From Photobacterium alginatilyticum (lineage in GTDB: Bacteria; Pseudomonadota; Gammaproteobacteria; Enterobacterales; Vibrionaceae), in contig NZ_RSEJ01000022.1 of assembly GCF_009910675.1 (NCBI RefSeq), positions 1 through 64,000 on the forward strand: a DNA stretch of 64,000 nucleotides. The letters are read 5' to 3'. The notes beneath the pieces are model-generated. The model saw only the letters and a program-made list of their open reading frames with translations, searched no databases and was not told the origin of the DNA. Shown here one piece after another: positions 53,984 through 62,622 of the stretch. Made by a program: the position numbers and the translations under genes. Position 1 is the first letter of the stretch, and each line of letters opens with the position of its first letter.

Positions 53984-55092
53984 TACGCTTCCTCAATCAG
54001 TTTCAACATGTCATAGCTGTCGTCATCACCATCAAGGCTGCCGACAAGTGAAATTTCTTCATCACGCTTTGCGGCTTCCGCCTTGATTTTGGCTTTGGCG
54101 CCTTCAAGATCTTCGCCTTCAGCAACAAGCTGAGCAGCAATGTCACCCACCCCAGCCGACTTCGCCAACTTATCAACCTGAACCAGCAGCTCTGTGTGCT
54201 TCTCGCCATTGCTTTTTGCATCAGCCTGCAGCTTCTCAAGCTGAGCAGTCAGCGATGCCGTTTCTTCAGCGTGTTTCAGGTTCAGCTCATCAACAATTCG
54301 CTGATGCGTTGCATTGGTCATCATGGATTTGATTTCCTCTTCTGTTTTAATCCCGTCGATAAGCCCCAGATCCAACAGCTTTTGAGCGGTGAATATATTG
54401 GCTTCTAGCGACTCAACGTGATCGGGTTGGAGCTGGCGGTTCTTGCCAACCAACTCAAAGAAATTACCGGCTAACTCATCGACCATGGCCTGGTGCCTTT
54501 CCGACTCAGCATCATCAAGCTTGGTTTCCGGAGCTCCATCTGCTTTAGCCTCACCCGAAGTGAAATACGTCATCTTCCGCTTGTCGTTTTCCACCTCCAG
54601 GCGCCCGCGGATAACACCGATTGAACCGCCCATACTATGTGGACTGGCATAGAGTTCTGAGCAGGCACTGGCCAGCGCATAGTTGGCTGAATACGAAGCA
54701 CCATTGATGAAACCAATAACTGGCTTAACCTGGGCAATCTCCGCAATGTAATCGGCCAAATCAAAGCAGCCTGCGGCTTCACCACCCGGGCCATCAAACT
54801 CGATATAGATTTTCGCTACATCAGCATCATTACGCAGGCCTGCCATCTGGCTTCGAATATCGCGGTAACTCAGAACACGCTCGCAGTTACTGTCGAGGCC
54901 ACTAAAACGATGAGTCGTCGGTCCGAATACAGACAGGTGGCAAGTCGTATCAGAACGCTCTGAACGTTCGTTTCCGCCGGCATATAATTTGGGGTTCTTG
55001 TAAAAATCGATTAGCGCGTTGTGATACGTTTGATGGGCATCAATCGTCATCATCATCGGTTTGCTGGTCATCAACTGGAGCAGATGTCTCAT
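53983..55092 (-). CDS. S49 family head maturation protease with scaffold region (lambda gpC-like)
   Basis: The 369-residue protein has an S49/ClpP-like protease domain (about 60-225): YIEFDGPGGEAAG, INGASYSANYALAS (Ser of the ASYSANYALA element as nucleophile) and SMGGSIGVIRGR. A coiled-coil C-terminal region (about 250-340) acts as scaffold. It cleaves scaffold during prohead maturation. It overlaps the portal gene by 53 bases; a later ATG triplet near 55056 is an alternative start. Confidence 0.9.
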   Translation of the reverse strand: MRHLLQLMTSKPMMMTIDAHQTYHNALIDFYKNPKLYAGGNERSERSDTTCHLSVFGPTTHRFSGLDSNCERVLSYRDIRSQMAGLRNDADVAKIYIEFDGPGGEAAGCFDLADYIAEIAQVKPVIGFINGASYSANYALASACSELYASPHSMGGSIGVIRGRLEVENDKRKMTYFTSGEAKADGAPETKLDDAESERHQAMVDELAGNFFELVGKNRQLQPDHVESLEANIFTAQKLLDLGLIDGIKTEEEIKSMMTNATHQRIVDELNLKHAEETASLTAQLEKLQADAKSNGEKHTELLVQVDKLAKSAGVGDIAAQLVAEGEDLEGAKAKIKAEAAKRDEEISLVGSLDGDDDSYDMLKLIEEA

Positions 55093-56404
55093 TGGTTACG
55101 ATTCCTCTTTGTTCAGCGGCATCTTTACTTCGCTTCACACTGTCGAGATGCTGATCGAGCGTATTGCCTCGCTGATTGGCGATTTTTTCTAGTGAGGTGA
55201 TGTCTTCTTGCAATTCCAACACCAGCGCTTTGGCAGCTTTCAGTGGGTCAATCTCTTCCCACTCTGGCCAAATCCAAACCGGAGCGATGTACGCGTAAGG
55301 GTTAACAAAATAGTCCGGCAGATCAGGTCCATCGGTTAGGTGGTAGGCATCGCAGAACCAACCAATAATGCGGTTAAAACTGGGTTCTAAGTAAATGCCC
55401 CGAAGCTGGCTGATGAAACGACGGTGATTGATCATCCCCGCCCTGATCGATGAGTAGTTAACCTGCGTTAAATCCCCAGTCAGCATCTCGTAGGTAATAC
55501 CAAACAGGCCTGCGACCATTCGCAGCACCTGGTTGTTATGTTCCTGGTAGTTCCCGGCGATTTCAGGCGGTGATGCGGTTTTGATATCTTTGATGCCATG
55601 CAGAACCGTCAGCCCACCAACACGATGAACCAGTTTTTGAGGCTGATTGGTTTGCCCGGCTTTGGGCGCTTGTCCGGTCTGACTCACATCGCCTTCTTTC
55701 AAGGCAAACACTTGCTGGCCTTGTCGCTTCATGCGCGACTTAATCTCAACCGTCTGGTTATCTTTGTACTGCTTGGCGAAGTCGGCACCTGCCGAAATCC
55801 ACGGCTGAGCACTGGACTGGCCCGGATGAACAACATCCCGAATATCGATAACATCACTGGCGGGTAACCAGTTCACCGACTCTTCGTTAAATTCAGGATG
55901 GTCTCTGGGTAGCTTGTAGAAAGCGTACTTTTTGGGTTTACCGTTCTTCGAATAAAGAATTCCGCCGCGTATGTAGCTACCCCTTCCCGGCCTATCTAGC
56001 TCCGAAGCCAGGCTAAGCGGAGAGACAACCTCCAACTGCAGCGGAATGAAATCAAGCGTTCGACGCCTGACAATGAATGCCCGCCCTTCGATAATGGCCG
56101 TCATCACCGCCAAGGCCTGCACACCTGCAAAGTTGGAATGCCCGCTGAAATCGCAGTAATGCATCCAGTGATCAAAACGGGTAAGAAACTCGGGGCTAAA
56201 TATATCGGGTGAAAAGACCGGCTTTGCTCCGCCACCAATGCAGCTAGCGCGAAATCGAGTGGCCCCAATACGAACAATGGGATTGTTTCGCATCAGGTGG
56301 TGACTGGCTTTTATCTCATTGTTGAGCGCCTGTTCACTCTTTTCGTTATCGTGCAGTTGAGCATCAGAGAACAGCGCCGACTTGGCTACTGCTGAATAAC
56401 TCAA
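55040..56404 (-). CDS. Phage portal protein (lambda gpB family)
   Basis: The 454-residue protein matches the lambda-type portal: NNPIVRIGATRFRASCIGGG, SGHSNFAGVQALAVMTAIIE, EVVSPLSLASELDRPG, LTQVNYSSIRAGMINHRRFI and a C-terminal Asp-rich tail. It forms the dodecameric gate through which DNA enters the head. It overlaps the gpW-like gene by four bases. Confidence 0.94.
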   Translation of the reverse strand: MSYSAVAKSALFSDAQLHDNEKSEQALNNEIKASHHLMRNNPIVRIGATRFRASCIGGGAKPVFSPDIFSPEFLTRFDHWMHYCDFSGHSNFAGVQALAVMTAIIEGRAFIVRRRTLDFIPLQLEVVSPLSLASELDRPGRGSYIRGGILYSKNGKPKKYAFYKLPRDHPEFNEESVNWLPASDVIDIRDVVHPGQSSAQPWISAGADFAKQYKDNQTVEIKSRMKRQGQQVFALKEGDVSQTGQAPKAGQTNQPQKLVHRVGGLTVLHGIKDIKTASPPEIAGNYQEHNNQVLRMVAGLFGITYEMLTGDLTQVNYSSIRAGMINHRRFISQLRGIYLEPSFNRIIGWFCDAYHLTDGPDLPDYFVNPYAYIAPVWIWPEWEEIDPLKAAKALVLELQEDITSLEKIANQRGNTLDQHLDSVKRSKDAAEQRGIVTNETSAPVDDQQTDDDDD

Positions 56405-56637
56405 AACTCTATCTCCACATCAATCGATTCCATGATCACAGCAGGCTGCAATTGCTGCTGCAGATCGGCTTCTAACTGCCGGAGTTCGTTTAAACTAACG
56501 CTGGTATACTCAACACTATTCTTGTAACCATCTGCCGTAACGTACTCCGCCTTTACCTGCCTTTTCCCCTGAACTAACTCGGTAATAGCGTTCTGGACTA
56601 TTTGCAAGTTCTCCGCGTTGGCGTAAATCTGCATCAA
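56401..56637 (-). CDS. Head-tail joining protein (lambda gpW-like)
   Basis: The 78-residue protein (NAITELVQGKRQVKAEYVTA, SLNELRQLEADLQQQLQPAV) has the length and helix-strand pattern of the lambda gpW family, which sits at the portal vertex. Four-base overlaps with both neighbours. Confidence 0.8.
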   Translation of the reverse strand: MMQIYANAENLQIVQNAITELVQGKRQVKAEYVTADGYKNSVEYTSVSLNELRQLEADLQQQLQPAVIMESIDVEIEF

Positions 56638-58556
56638 TAAGCCTCATAATCTGATAATTCATAACAATCGGAATAAGCCTGTTCGTCTTCAGCACTCATG
56701 GTCTGAGTGCTGCCTTCCAGTAATCCAAGGGGAGTGTTTTGAGTCGCTTCCCTAATCACCGGGCGCAGGAAGTCATACAGCCAAAGGACATACACCAATA
56801 GATCCCATGGCTCATTTCGCTTTTGACCAGGTTTCTTTTTCCACGCTGCTTTAACACCACTGCCAACGAGCTGCTCAGAGGTGAGCATTTGGAAGTAGGT
56901 CAAATCAAAGACATCACTAACGGGGAAATGGATATAGTTCTTCCCGGGCTTTTCGATATTCAATCGTTCTGCAGCGCGGTTCTTTAACTGGTGAACATTC
57001 AGGCTTCGATACTCACATTTCACCTCGGGGTGAACTTTAAATGTGAGTGTCAGTTCGGGTTTGAATTTCGACTTACTGTTTACCTCACCTCGTATCGCGT
57101 AAATCCACCCCTTGTAGGGTGCGCAAAACTCCAACATCGATTTCCACGCATGGCCATTACAGTCCATCACCACAGCCAGACTCGATATCTGGCGACCATC
57201 TTTCAACATAAACGGCCGACTCAACCGTTCGACCAGTGTCTTCTGAGTCAGCTCATCTTCTGGATCACCTTGCACCGTTCCATAATCAATGGCCCAAATC
57301 TCCCCCTGAGCACCTACGGCCCAGAAGTGATATTCCAAGCGATAAGTTTGAGTATCCACCGAAGCCAAAACGCAAAGCGTTTCCTCAGGCAAGTAGTCCA
57401 GCGGAGAATAATGATCACGGCGTGTATATATCGTTTCAAAGCTACTGAGCTTATGGGTACTTCTTACGTCTGAGTACTCAACACCCACCTTCGTATTCAT
57501 GAAGGTTTGCATTTTCTGAGGCTCTTTCTTCGCCTTTTCGTACTCACTCGCCAAAGAAGGAAGCGCAGTGTTCAGGTTATCGTTGTAGGCCGACCAAATA
57601 TGAAAGCCTGCGTCGATTTTCCCCCGCTCGTTTCTGTCGCCCGGTTTGCCACATTTGCAGCAAAGCGCGGAACCTGTTTCGTCCCACTGGCTGGGCTCCT
57701 GATGAGTGTTGCAACAAGTAAACTCCCTTGTTGCCCGCCACTCGCCAGCTTTTACTATCTTGCTTTTATGATGCTCATAGATGGATTCGCCACAGCCCTC
57801 ACAGACAAAGTGAGCCGTGGAATAATCGTCAGGATCATAGCGGAAGTTTTCGAGCTTAAGCCGTTGCTTGTGAGCGCAGTGAGGACAAGGGACATAAAAG
57901 AAACGCTGATCGGTCAGCCCGAACTCACGCGTTATTTTACAAGTACCGGCTTCTTTCGGTGTCGAGCCCAATACAATTTTTCGCTGGGCTTCAGTCTCCG
58001 TTCGAGTGATCGCCAGTTCAACCGGATCACCCTCTTTCTCAACGTTATCCTGCCAACCAGATACCTCATCCATAAAGAGGTACTTGATTGTGAGCATTCG
58101 GAACGAGCTGGCAGACGTCGCCCAAACAATACAAAGCTCACCACCGAAAAAGCTTTTCTCTTTGGACGTGTTCTTCCCCTGCATACGACGAATAACAGGA
58201 TCGCAATGAGCAAATACCTTTCCGGCCTCTCGCACGGCGAACTTCTCGGCATCACCCTCGGTATTCTGGGCGATCATAATATTGCCCGGGTCGTTGGTGA
58301 TTACCCAGGCCATCGCCGTATTGACGAAAATCGCATACCCAACACGGGCACTTTTACACAGTACGATTTTCTCAATGTAGGGTGATTCAATGGCCTGCAG
58401 CCATGCTTTTTGAAATGGCTTAGGTGAGTAGATCTGCGCGAGAGGGTTTTCGTTCTTATTCGTCCAGGCGATTATCTCCGTCTTCCGCGGCGGCACCATA
58501 ATGTTCCGAATGGCGCTTGATAACGTTTTGGATAACAGATTAAAGTTCATCGCCAT
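56634..58556 (-). CDS. Terminase large subunit (lambda gpA family)
   Basis: The 640-residue protein has an N-terminal ATPase domain: a Walker A-like region around LCKSARVGYAIF and Walker B YLFMDEVSGW. A zinc-finger-like CPHC...CEGC pair lies near 220-250, and the nuclease domain has VVMDCNGHAWKSML. It cuts concatemers at cos and packages DNA through the portal. Overlaps the small subunit by 17 bases. Confidence 0.94.
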   Translation of the reverse strand: MAMNFNLLSKTLSSAIRNIMVPPRKTEIIAWTNKNENPLAQIYSPKPFQKAWLQAIESPYIEKIVLCKSARVGYAIFVNTAMAWVITNDPGNIMIAQNTEGDAEKFAVREAGKVFAHCDPVIRRMQGKNTSKEKSFFGGELCIVWATSASSFRMLTIKYLFMDEVSGWQDNVEKEGDPVELAITRTETEAQRKIVLGSTPKEAGTCKITREFGLTDQRFFYVPCPHCAHKQRLKLENFRYDPDDYSTAHFVCEGCGESIYEHHKSKIVKAGEWRATREFTCCNTHQEPSQWDETGSALCCKCGKPGDRNERGKIDAGFHIWSAYNDNLNTALPSLASEYEKAKKEPQKMQTFMNTKVGVEYSDVRSTHKLSSFETIYTRRDHYSPLDYLPEETLCVLASVDTQTYRLEYHFWAVGAQGEIWAIDYGTVQGDPEDELTQKTLVERLSRPFMLKDGRQISSLAVVMDCNGHAWKSMLEFCAPYKGWIYAIRGEVNSKSKFKPELTLTFKVHPEVKCEYRSLNVHQLKNRAAERLNIEKPGKNYIHFPVSDVFDLTYFQMLTSEQLVGSGVKAAWKKKPGQKRNEPWDLLVYVLWLYDFLRPVIREATQNTPLGLLEGSTQTMSAEDEQAYSDCYELSDYEAY

Positions 58557-59040
58557 CCTTCTCGTCTAATTTATAGAGAGCGTTTCTCACTACTTCATCA
58601 ACGACCTTTAAGTTGTCAGGCTCTATCGGAAAATGCTTTTGAAGCTCGTTGGGTATGTCTAAAAGCTTGTTTTTCACGTGCGTCATCGGCTCGATATACA
58701 GGTCAACCATAGCGGCTACGGGAATCAACTCTCCCATCGCCAAATCGTTCTGACGCTTCATCCGTAAAGCGGCCTGTTTATCCTTCTCTTCTTTCCAATC
58801 TTTACCCGAAAAATCATCCTCTCTGTTTCCACTGCTTCCGCTGTTTCCGCTCGAATTTCGACCATTGACAGCGTTAAGCTGGCGAATAATATCCGATTGA
58901 AACTTCACGTATGATCGTACTGATTCTTCTACGTCAACCGAGCCGTTATCCTTGCGTACCAAGGCGTAACCATTACTTCTCTGGTTTCGAACAGTACGTT
59001 CTGTAACACCTAATATGTTTGAAACTGCTTTTATACTCAT
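58540..59040 (-). CDS. Terminase small subunit (Nu1-like)
   Basis: The 166-residue protein has an N-terminal winged helix-turn-helix (VSNILGVTERTVRNQRSNGY) like lambda Nu1, a Ser/Gly/Asn-rich linker (about 60-76), and a C-terminal helical part (LLDIPNELQKHFPIEPDNL) that binds the large subunit. It recognises the cos region, which is expected next to the gene. Confidence 0.85.
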   Translation of the reverse strand: MSIKAVSNILGVTERTVRNQRSNGYALVRKDNGSVDVEESVRSYVKFQSDIIRQLNAVNGRNSSGNSGSSGNREDDFSGKDWKEEKDKQAALRMKRQNDLAMGELIPVAAMVDLYIEPMTHVKNKLLDIPNELQKHFPIEPDNLKVVDEVVRNALYKLDEKDGDEL

Positions 59041-59366
59041 TACTTAATAACTCCTTTAAAATGCGGAAGCGGAAACACCACTATTTTCAAAAAAAAATTT
59101 GTCGGACCGTGCGAGTCTATGCCCCGTTGAAAACGTGCCCCAGCAGGGAGTACCTTAACCCTCAAAACGCGGTAAAAAGCGATCAAATTGATCATCTTCG
59201 ACACCGAAATGATCCACTCCGATTTCGCCCGGCGATTTCCGCTACTGACAACACACTCACAATCAAAAATGACTCAATTCAGCAAATCGCCCTCATCGAT
59301 TCCGGTGATTTTTTCTCATTTGGAGGCTTTGAAATTCTGTAGCACGATTTCCTTCCCGATTTTCTC
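59041..59366. other. Non-coding gap upstream of the terminase genes, possible cos region
   Basis: 326 bases without a convincing gene. In lambda-type phages cos lies immediately upstream of the small terminase gene, so this gap is the expected location. I could not identify cohesive-end or repeat sequences with confidence. A GCGGAAGCGGAAAC element near 59062 resembles sequence inside the small-subunit gene. Confidence 0.35.
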
Positions 59367-60659
59367 TTAGTTTAAATCGGCAAACTCTTCGCTAGCCCTT
59401 GCTGTTTCTGGCTTTGCGAGATTTTTTTTATTTTCGGATCTTCCCTCTGTCTTCCCATGAAAAATAAGAAAACCCTGCAAATCTAACCAAGAATGGTAGG
59501 TTTGCAGGGCTTCACGTTTGAGGGATTCAGTAGTGGTATGAATGTATGCCTGATCAAGGTCAGACAGTTTGTGATTCAGTATTCGCTCACCCACGAACTT
59601 ATCAACGCCGAGGTCAGCTAAACGAGTACGAGCCAGTTTTCGGCAGTCATGGCTGGTCCATTCACCGTTGCTGGCTTTCTGGTAGATATCATTAGCAGCA
59701 TCTTTGCCAATAGCCTCTTTAAGATTCGAAGACGGAAACAGCAGCAAACTGCCCTTAGGCTGCGTAGCCTGATATATCCTGAGCAATGCAATCACCTGTT
59801 CGGTCAATGGCAAATACAATGCTTCTTTGGTTTTGGTGTGACTGGCAGGAATACGCCAAAGCCGGTTATCCCAATCTATATGACACCATCGCGCCAACCT
59901 GGTCTCAGATATTCGGGTGCCGTGGGCCAGCTGCATCAGCACTAGCATTCGTTCTGGCCATAGCAGCGATTGCAGATGCACAAACAACGGCTTCACCATC
60001 GGCGGGTGTAGCTTGCCCTCTTTGGGTTTGGCCTTAGCCTGAATGAAATCAGCAAACTGCATGGCCGACATCGGGTTATGAGTCAGCAGCTCTTCACGAG
60101 AAGCCTGCATAAACGCCGCTTTCAAGATAGCGAAATACCCTTTCACCGTTCGCAGCTCATACTGTTCCTGCAACGGCCAAATCACCAACTGCTTAATGTG
60201 ATGCTTCTTAACACCATCCAAAGGCAGCTCATCCAAGGCAGGAAGCAAATGCTTGGTGATGACCGATTTCACCGCATTGCGCCGACTGGTACTGATTTGC
60301 TTTGAAGAACTCACATGCTCCACATACCAACGCAGGCAATCACCGAACGTTAGCCAGTCGCTTATCGTCGTCTCTGATTGAGTGGCCATCTGCGCCAGTT
60401 TCAACGGCAACAACTCGAACAACGCGCTTGCTTTCAGCTGCGGCCAACAGCCTAATCGCTCCCACTTTGCCCGACCATTGCGGCCATTGTTACTACGCTT
60501 ATCAACCAGGTACCACGAACCACTTTTCCGGCTTTTATGAAACCTCAACTCAAGGGCATAACGTTCATCCCGCAACCGGGTGATCTCCATATTCGACAGA
60601 TGGCGCTCTATCGAACGGTCTGAAATACGTAATCGCTTCGTTATATACTTAGCCGTCAT
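59367..60659 (-). CDS. int: Tyrosine-type phage integrase
   Basis: The 430-residue protein has an N-terminal arm-binding domain, a core-binding domain (about 98-200) and a catalytic domain with Arg249 (AHGTRISETR), His337 and Arg340 (TSHDCRKLAR), His363 (ILNHKL) and Tyr372 (AYIHT), all in the expected order. It recombines attP with attB. It lies between the lysis genes and the terminase genes on the same strand instead of at a prophage end, which is unusual. The length argues against a protelomerase. Confidence 0.92.
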   Translation of the reverse strand: MTAKYITKRLRISDRSIERHLSNMEITRLRDERYALELRFHKSRKSGSWYLVDKRSNNGRNGRAKWERLGCWPQLKASALFELLPLKLAQMATQSETTISDWLTFGDCLRWYVEHVSSSKQISTSRRNAVKSVITKHLLPALDELPLDGVKKHHIKQLVIWPLQEQYELRTVKGYFAILKAAFMQASREELLTHNPMSAMQFADFIQAKAKPKEGKLHPPMVKPLFVHLQSLLWPERMLVLMQLAHGTRISETRLARWCHIDWDNRLWRIPASHTKTKEALYLPLTEQVIALLRIYQATQPKGSLLLFPSSNLKEAIGKDAANDIYQKASNGEWTSHDCRKLARTRLADLGVDKFVGERILNHKLSDLDQAYIHTTTESLKREALQTYHSWLDLQGFLIFHGKTEGRSENKKNLAKPETARASEEFADLN

Positions 60660-60887
60660 GCTTACTTCTCTGGATTAGTCCCGTCTCTCCGGGTGTCACG
60701 CCCATTTCGCATCTGGCTGACGTTTCCATCAATGAGGCTCTTTCAGCCCTGCTTGTGCCTTTTTGAATGACTCATTGCGCTCTCGTTCAAGGAGATACAG
60801 CTTGCAGGCTGATCACGGTCTTAGCTAACAATGAACACAGCGAGGCACCAACGCTTCCACGCTCGTGGTAATTAGATAAATCGATAT

Positions 60888-60956
60888 AAAAAAAGGAACG
60901 GGCGACTTAAGATTACGGTGGACGACCACCCAGTTTGATATGACTTATTCGCCCGT
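60888..60956 (-). terminator. Branched terminator after the lysis genes
   Basis: ACGGGCGA/TCGCCCGT pair over a 42-base loop containing an inner GGTGG/CCACC hairpin, followed on the minus strand by seven T. It separates the lysis unit from the integrase. Confidence 0.7.
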
Positions 60957-61220
60957 ATTTGGTAAAGCGTTCGGGAAACCGTAAAAGGTTCTCAAACGCT
61001 GAATCTTATTGGCGCACTCCTTCCAGGAGGCAAACCATAAAGGATCGCGTTCGACTGCCTCGCCATAGGTGGCGGGAGGCGAATCAAACGGCTGTAAACA
61101 TAAGGTAAGGTCTGAAGCGGGAGGCTTAACCACCACCTCCCGGTATTCAGTAACAATTTCAGTAGTAGTGCATCCGTTCAGTAACAGCGCCAGGCAAAGG
61201 CTGGGAATAGCAATCTTCAT
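60945..61220 (-). CDS. Outer-membrane spanin lipoprotein (Rz1-like)
   Basis: The 91-residue protein has a lipoprotein signal with lipobox LLNGC (Cys17) and a Pro/Cys-containing periplasmic part (VVVKPPASDLTLCLQPF). o-Spanins pair with the inner-membrane Rz to fuse the membranes at lysis. It begins inside the Rz gene in another frame, the classic overlapping Rz/Rz1 layout. Confidence 0.85.
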   Translation of the reverse strand: MKIAIPSLCLALLLNGCTTTEIVTEYREVVVKPPASDLTLCLQPFDSPPATYGEAVERDPLWFASWKECANKIQRLRTFYGFPNALPNTGE

Positions 61221-61530
61221 GTTGTATCACCGTCCGAACCTCATCAACACGCACCCGGGCATCGTGCCTTAGCTTCTCATTTTCCTGCTGAGTTTTATCC
61301 GCGGCCAGCTGAGCCGCATCCCTCGCCTGCACCAACCCCTGCAGCTGGTTATCCAGTGCATGGTTCTTGGCAGTGAGTGAATCAACAATGAGTTGTGAAG
61401 CCTTGAGCTGTGTACTCAGGTTCTGGTTGATATGTGATTGGGAATAATTGAACAAGAGGCTGACAACAAGGGAAATGCCAAGCCCGACACCAAACCAGTT
61501 ACCGGAAAGCGGGTTAAAGCGGGTGAACAT
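61159..61530 (-). CDS. Inner-membrane spanin (Rz-like)
   Basis: The 123-residue protein has an N-terminal transmembrane helix (about 10-30), then a long periplasmic coiled coil (NQNLSTQLKASQLIVDSLTA, KTQQENEKLRHDAR), the i-spanin layout. It acts with the overlapping Rz1 lipoprotein. Starts inside the endolysin gene end by 17 bases. Confidence 0.85.
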   Translation of the reverse strand: MFTRFNPLSGNWFGVGLGISLVVSLLFNYSQSHINQNLSTQLKASQLIVDSLTAKNHALDNQLQGLVQARDAAQLAADKTQQENEKLRHDARVRVDEVRTVIQHEDCYSQPLPGAVTERMHYY

Positions 61531-62026
61531 TCAAACACACCTCCCTTTCCGCGTTCCTGCGCCTAACCAACCCTTGCAGGCGTTTGCCATCGGCATACAC
61601 CCAGCGGGTTAGCTCGTTACAGGCGCCGGTATAGTTTTCGGCATTGAGCTTTTTCAACAACGTAGACCGCTGAAAATTCCCTGCCCCGACATTAAAAACA
61701 AAACTGACGAACGCATCGAACTGATGCTGTTCAAGGGGAACAGTTACCCACCTATCCACCACAGCCTCTGCCGACTGCACATCGCTAACCAGGTTCCCGA
61801 CCACTTGTTCATGGGTTACTTCCGAATTCGGCGTAACCCCAACCGTATGGCCATAACCGTTAGTCCAGACATTGGCAGAGCATTGATAGGCGTTTAACTG
61901 GCACCCTTCATAGTCCATTATCAGCTTCAGCCCGGCATCACTGGTTTTCAGTGTGTCGGAAGGCAGAACCGATAACAGACCAAGGATAACAACAGCCGCA
62001 CAACGTTTAACTATTGATATCTTCAT
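61514..62026 (-). CDS. Phage endolysin (GH24 lysozyme, SAR-type)
   Basis: The 170-residue protein has an N-terminal weakly hydrophobic segment (VKRCAAVVILGLLSVLPSD) that looks like a signal-arrest-release anchor, then the T4/P21-type lysozyme site EGCQLNAYQCSANVWTNGYGHT in pieces: catalytic Glu40 (YEG), Cys at the usual Asp position (AYQC) and Thr in GYGHT. It cleaves peptidoglycan after release from the membrane. An Asp-to-Cys change occurs in related endolysins. Confidence 0.9.
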   Translation of the reverse strand: MKISIVKRCAAVVILGLLSVLPSDTLKTSDAGLKLIMDYEGCQLNAYQCSANVWTNGYGHTVGVTPNSEVTHEQVVGNLVSDVQSAEAVVDRWVTVPLEQHQFDAFVSFVFNVGAGNFQRSTLLKKLNAENYTGACNELTRWVYADGKRLQGLVRRRNAEREVCLNVHPL

Positions 62027-62219
62027 ACAGCTCCCTCAACTGAGGGTGCTGCCGCAGTAACAAATAGCTTTTCTTCCGGTAATGGCGATTAATACAGAAC
62101 GTACCAATCGCCAACCCCACACCAATAATGGTTGCCCAATCTTGCAGTGAGAATGCCCCGAAGAAAGCCAACAGCCAGGCGCAAAGGTAAGACAACGCCG
62201 AAGATAGCTTTTCCTGCAT
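62007..62219 (-). CDS. Phage holin
   Basis: The 70-residue protein (MQEKLSSALSYLCAWLLAFF) has two transmembrane helices and a basic C-terminus (CINRHYRKKSYLL), as in P21/HP1-type holins. It triggers lysis by depolarising the membrane, which releases the SAR endolysin. GGTGGAAAG precedes ATG 62219; the longer in-frame extension to 62342 has a non-holin N-terminus. Overlaps the endolysin by 20 bases. Confidence 0.8.
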   Translation of the reverse strand: MQEKLSSALSYLCAWLLAFFGAFSLQDWATIIGVGLAIGTFCINRHYRKKSYLLLRQHPQLRELYEDINS

Positions 62220-62293
62220 GCTTTCCACCCATACAAAAAAGCGCCGCCGACCGAAAAGCCAGAAGCGCCAATTCATGTTGATAGTGCTAAAAC

Positions 62294-62319
62294 GAAAAAA
62301 CCCCGCCATCAGGCGAGGT
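62294..62319 (-). terminator. Terminator upstream of the lysis genes
   Basis: CCTCGCC/GGCGGGG (one G-U pair), four-base loop, six T on the minus strand. Placed just before the holin, it is where a late antiterminator-controlled start would be; regulation is inferred. Confidence 0.65.
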
Positions 62320-62622
62320 TTTCCAACGTGGTAATCATGCATCGTTTAGGGGTGAGTGTCAACGTTCAGGTTGAAATTTGTACAATTAACTAGACTCCAG
62401 TTCACAGACTGAAACCTACAATTCAGCTAATTCATTAATTTTACGCGCCTTTCCTATCAGAAAGATGAATAAACTTGATATATCACACAAATTTTATGCC
62501 AGTTTTTAAGGCATAATGGCGGCGTTCATGGCACTGAATGTAAAAAATTTACTGAGCACTACATTTTATATCGACTGAAAAGTAGCACTCCCATCAATTG
62601 TTTAGAAAATTGAGAAAAGAGA

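Noticed and set aside
59367-60659. Protelomerase, as in VP882-type linear prophages
   Set aside because: Length and full R-H-R-H-Y pattern fit an ordinary integrase; protelomerases are larger.
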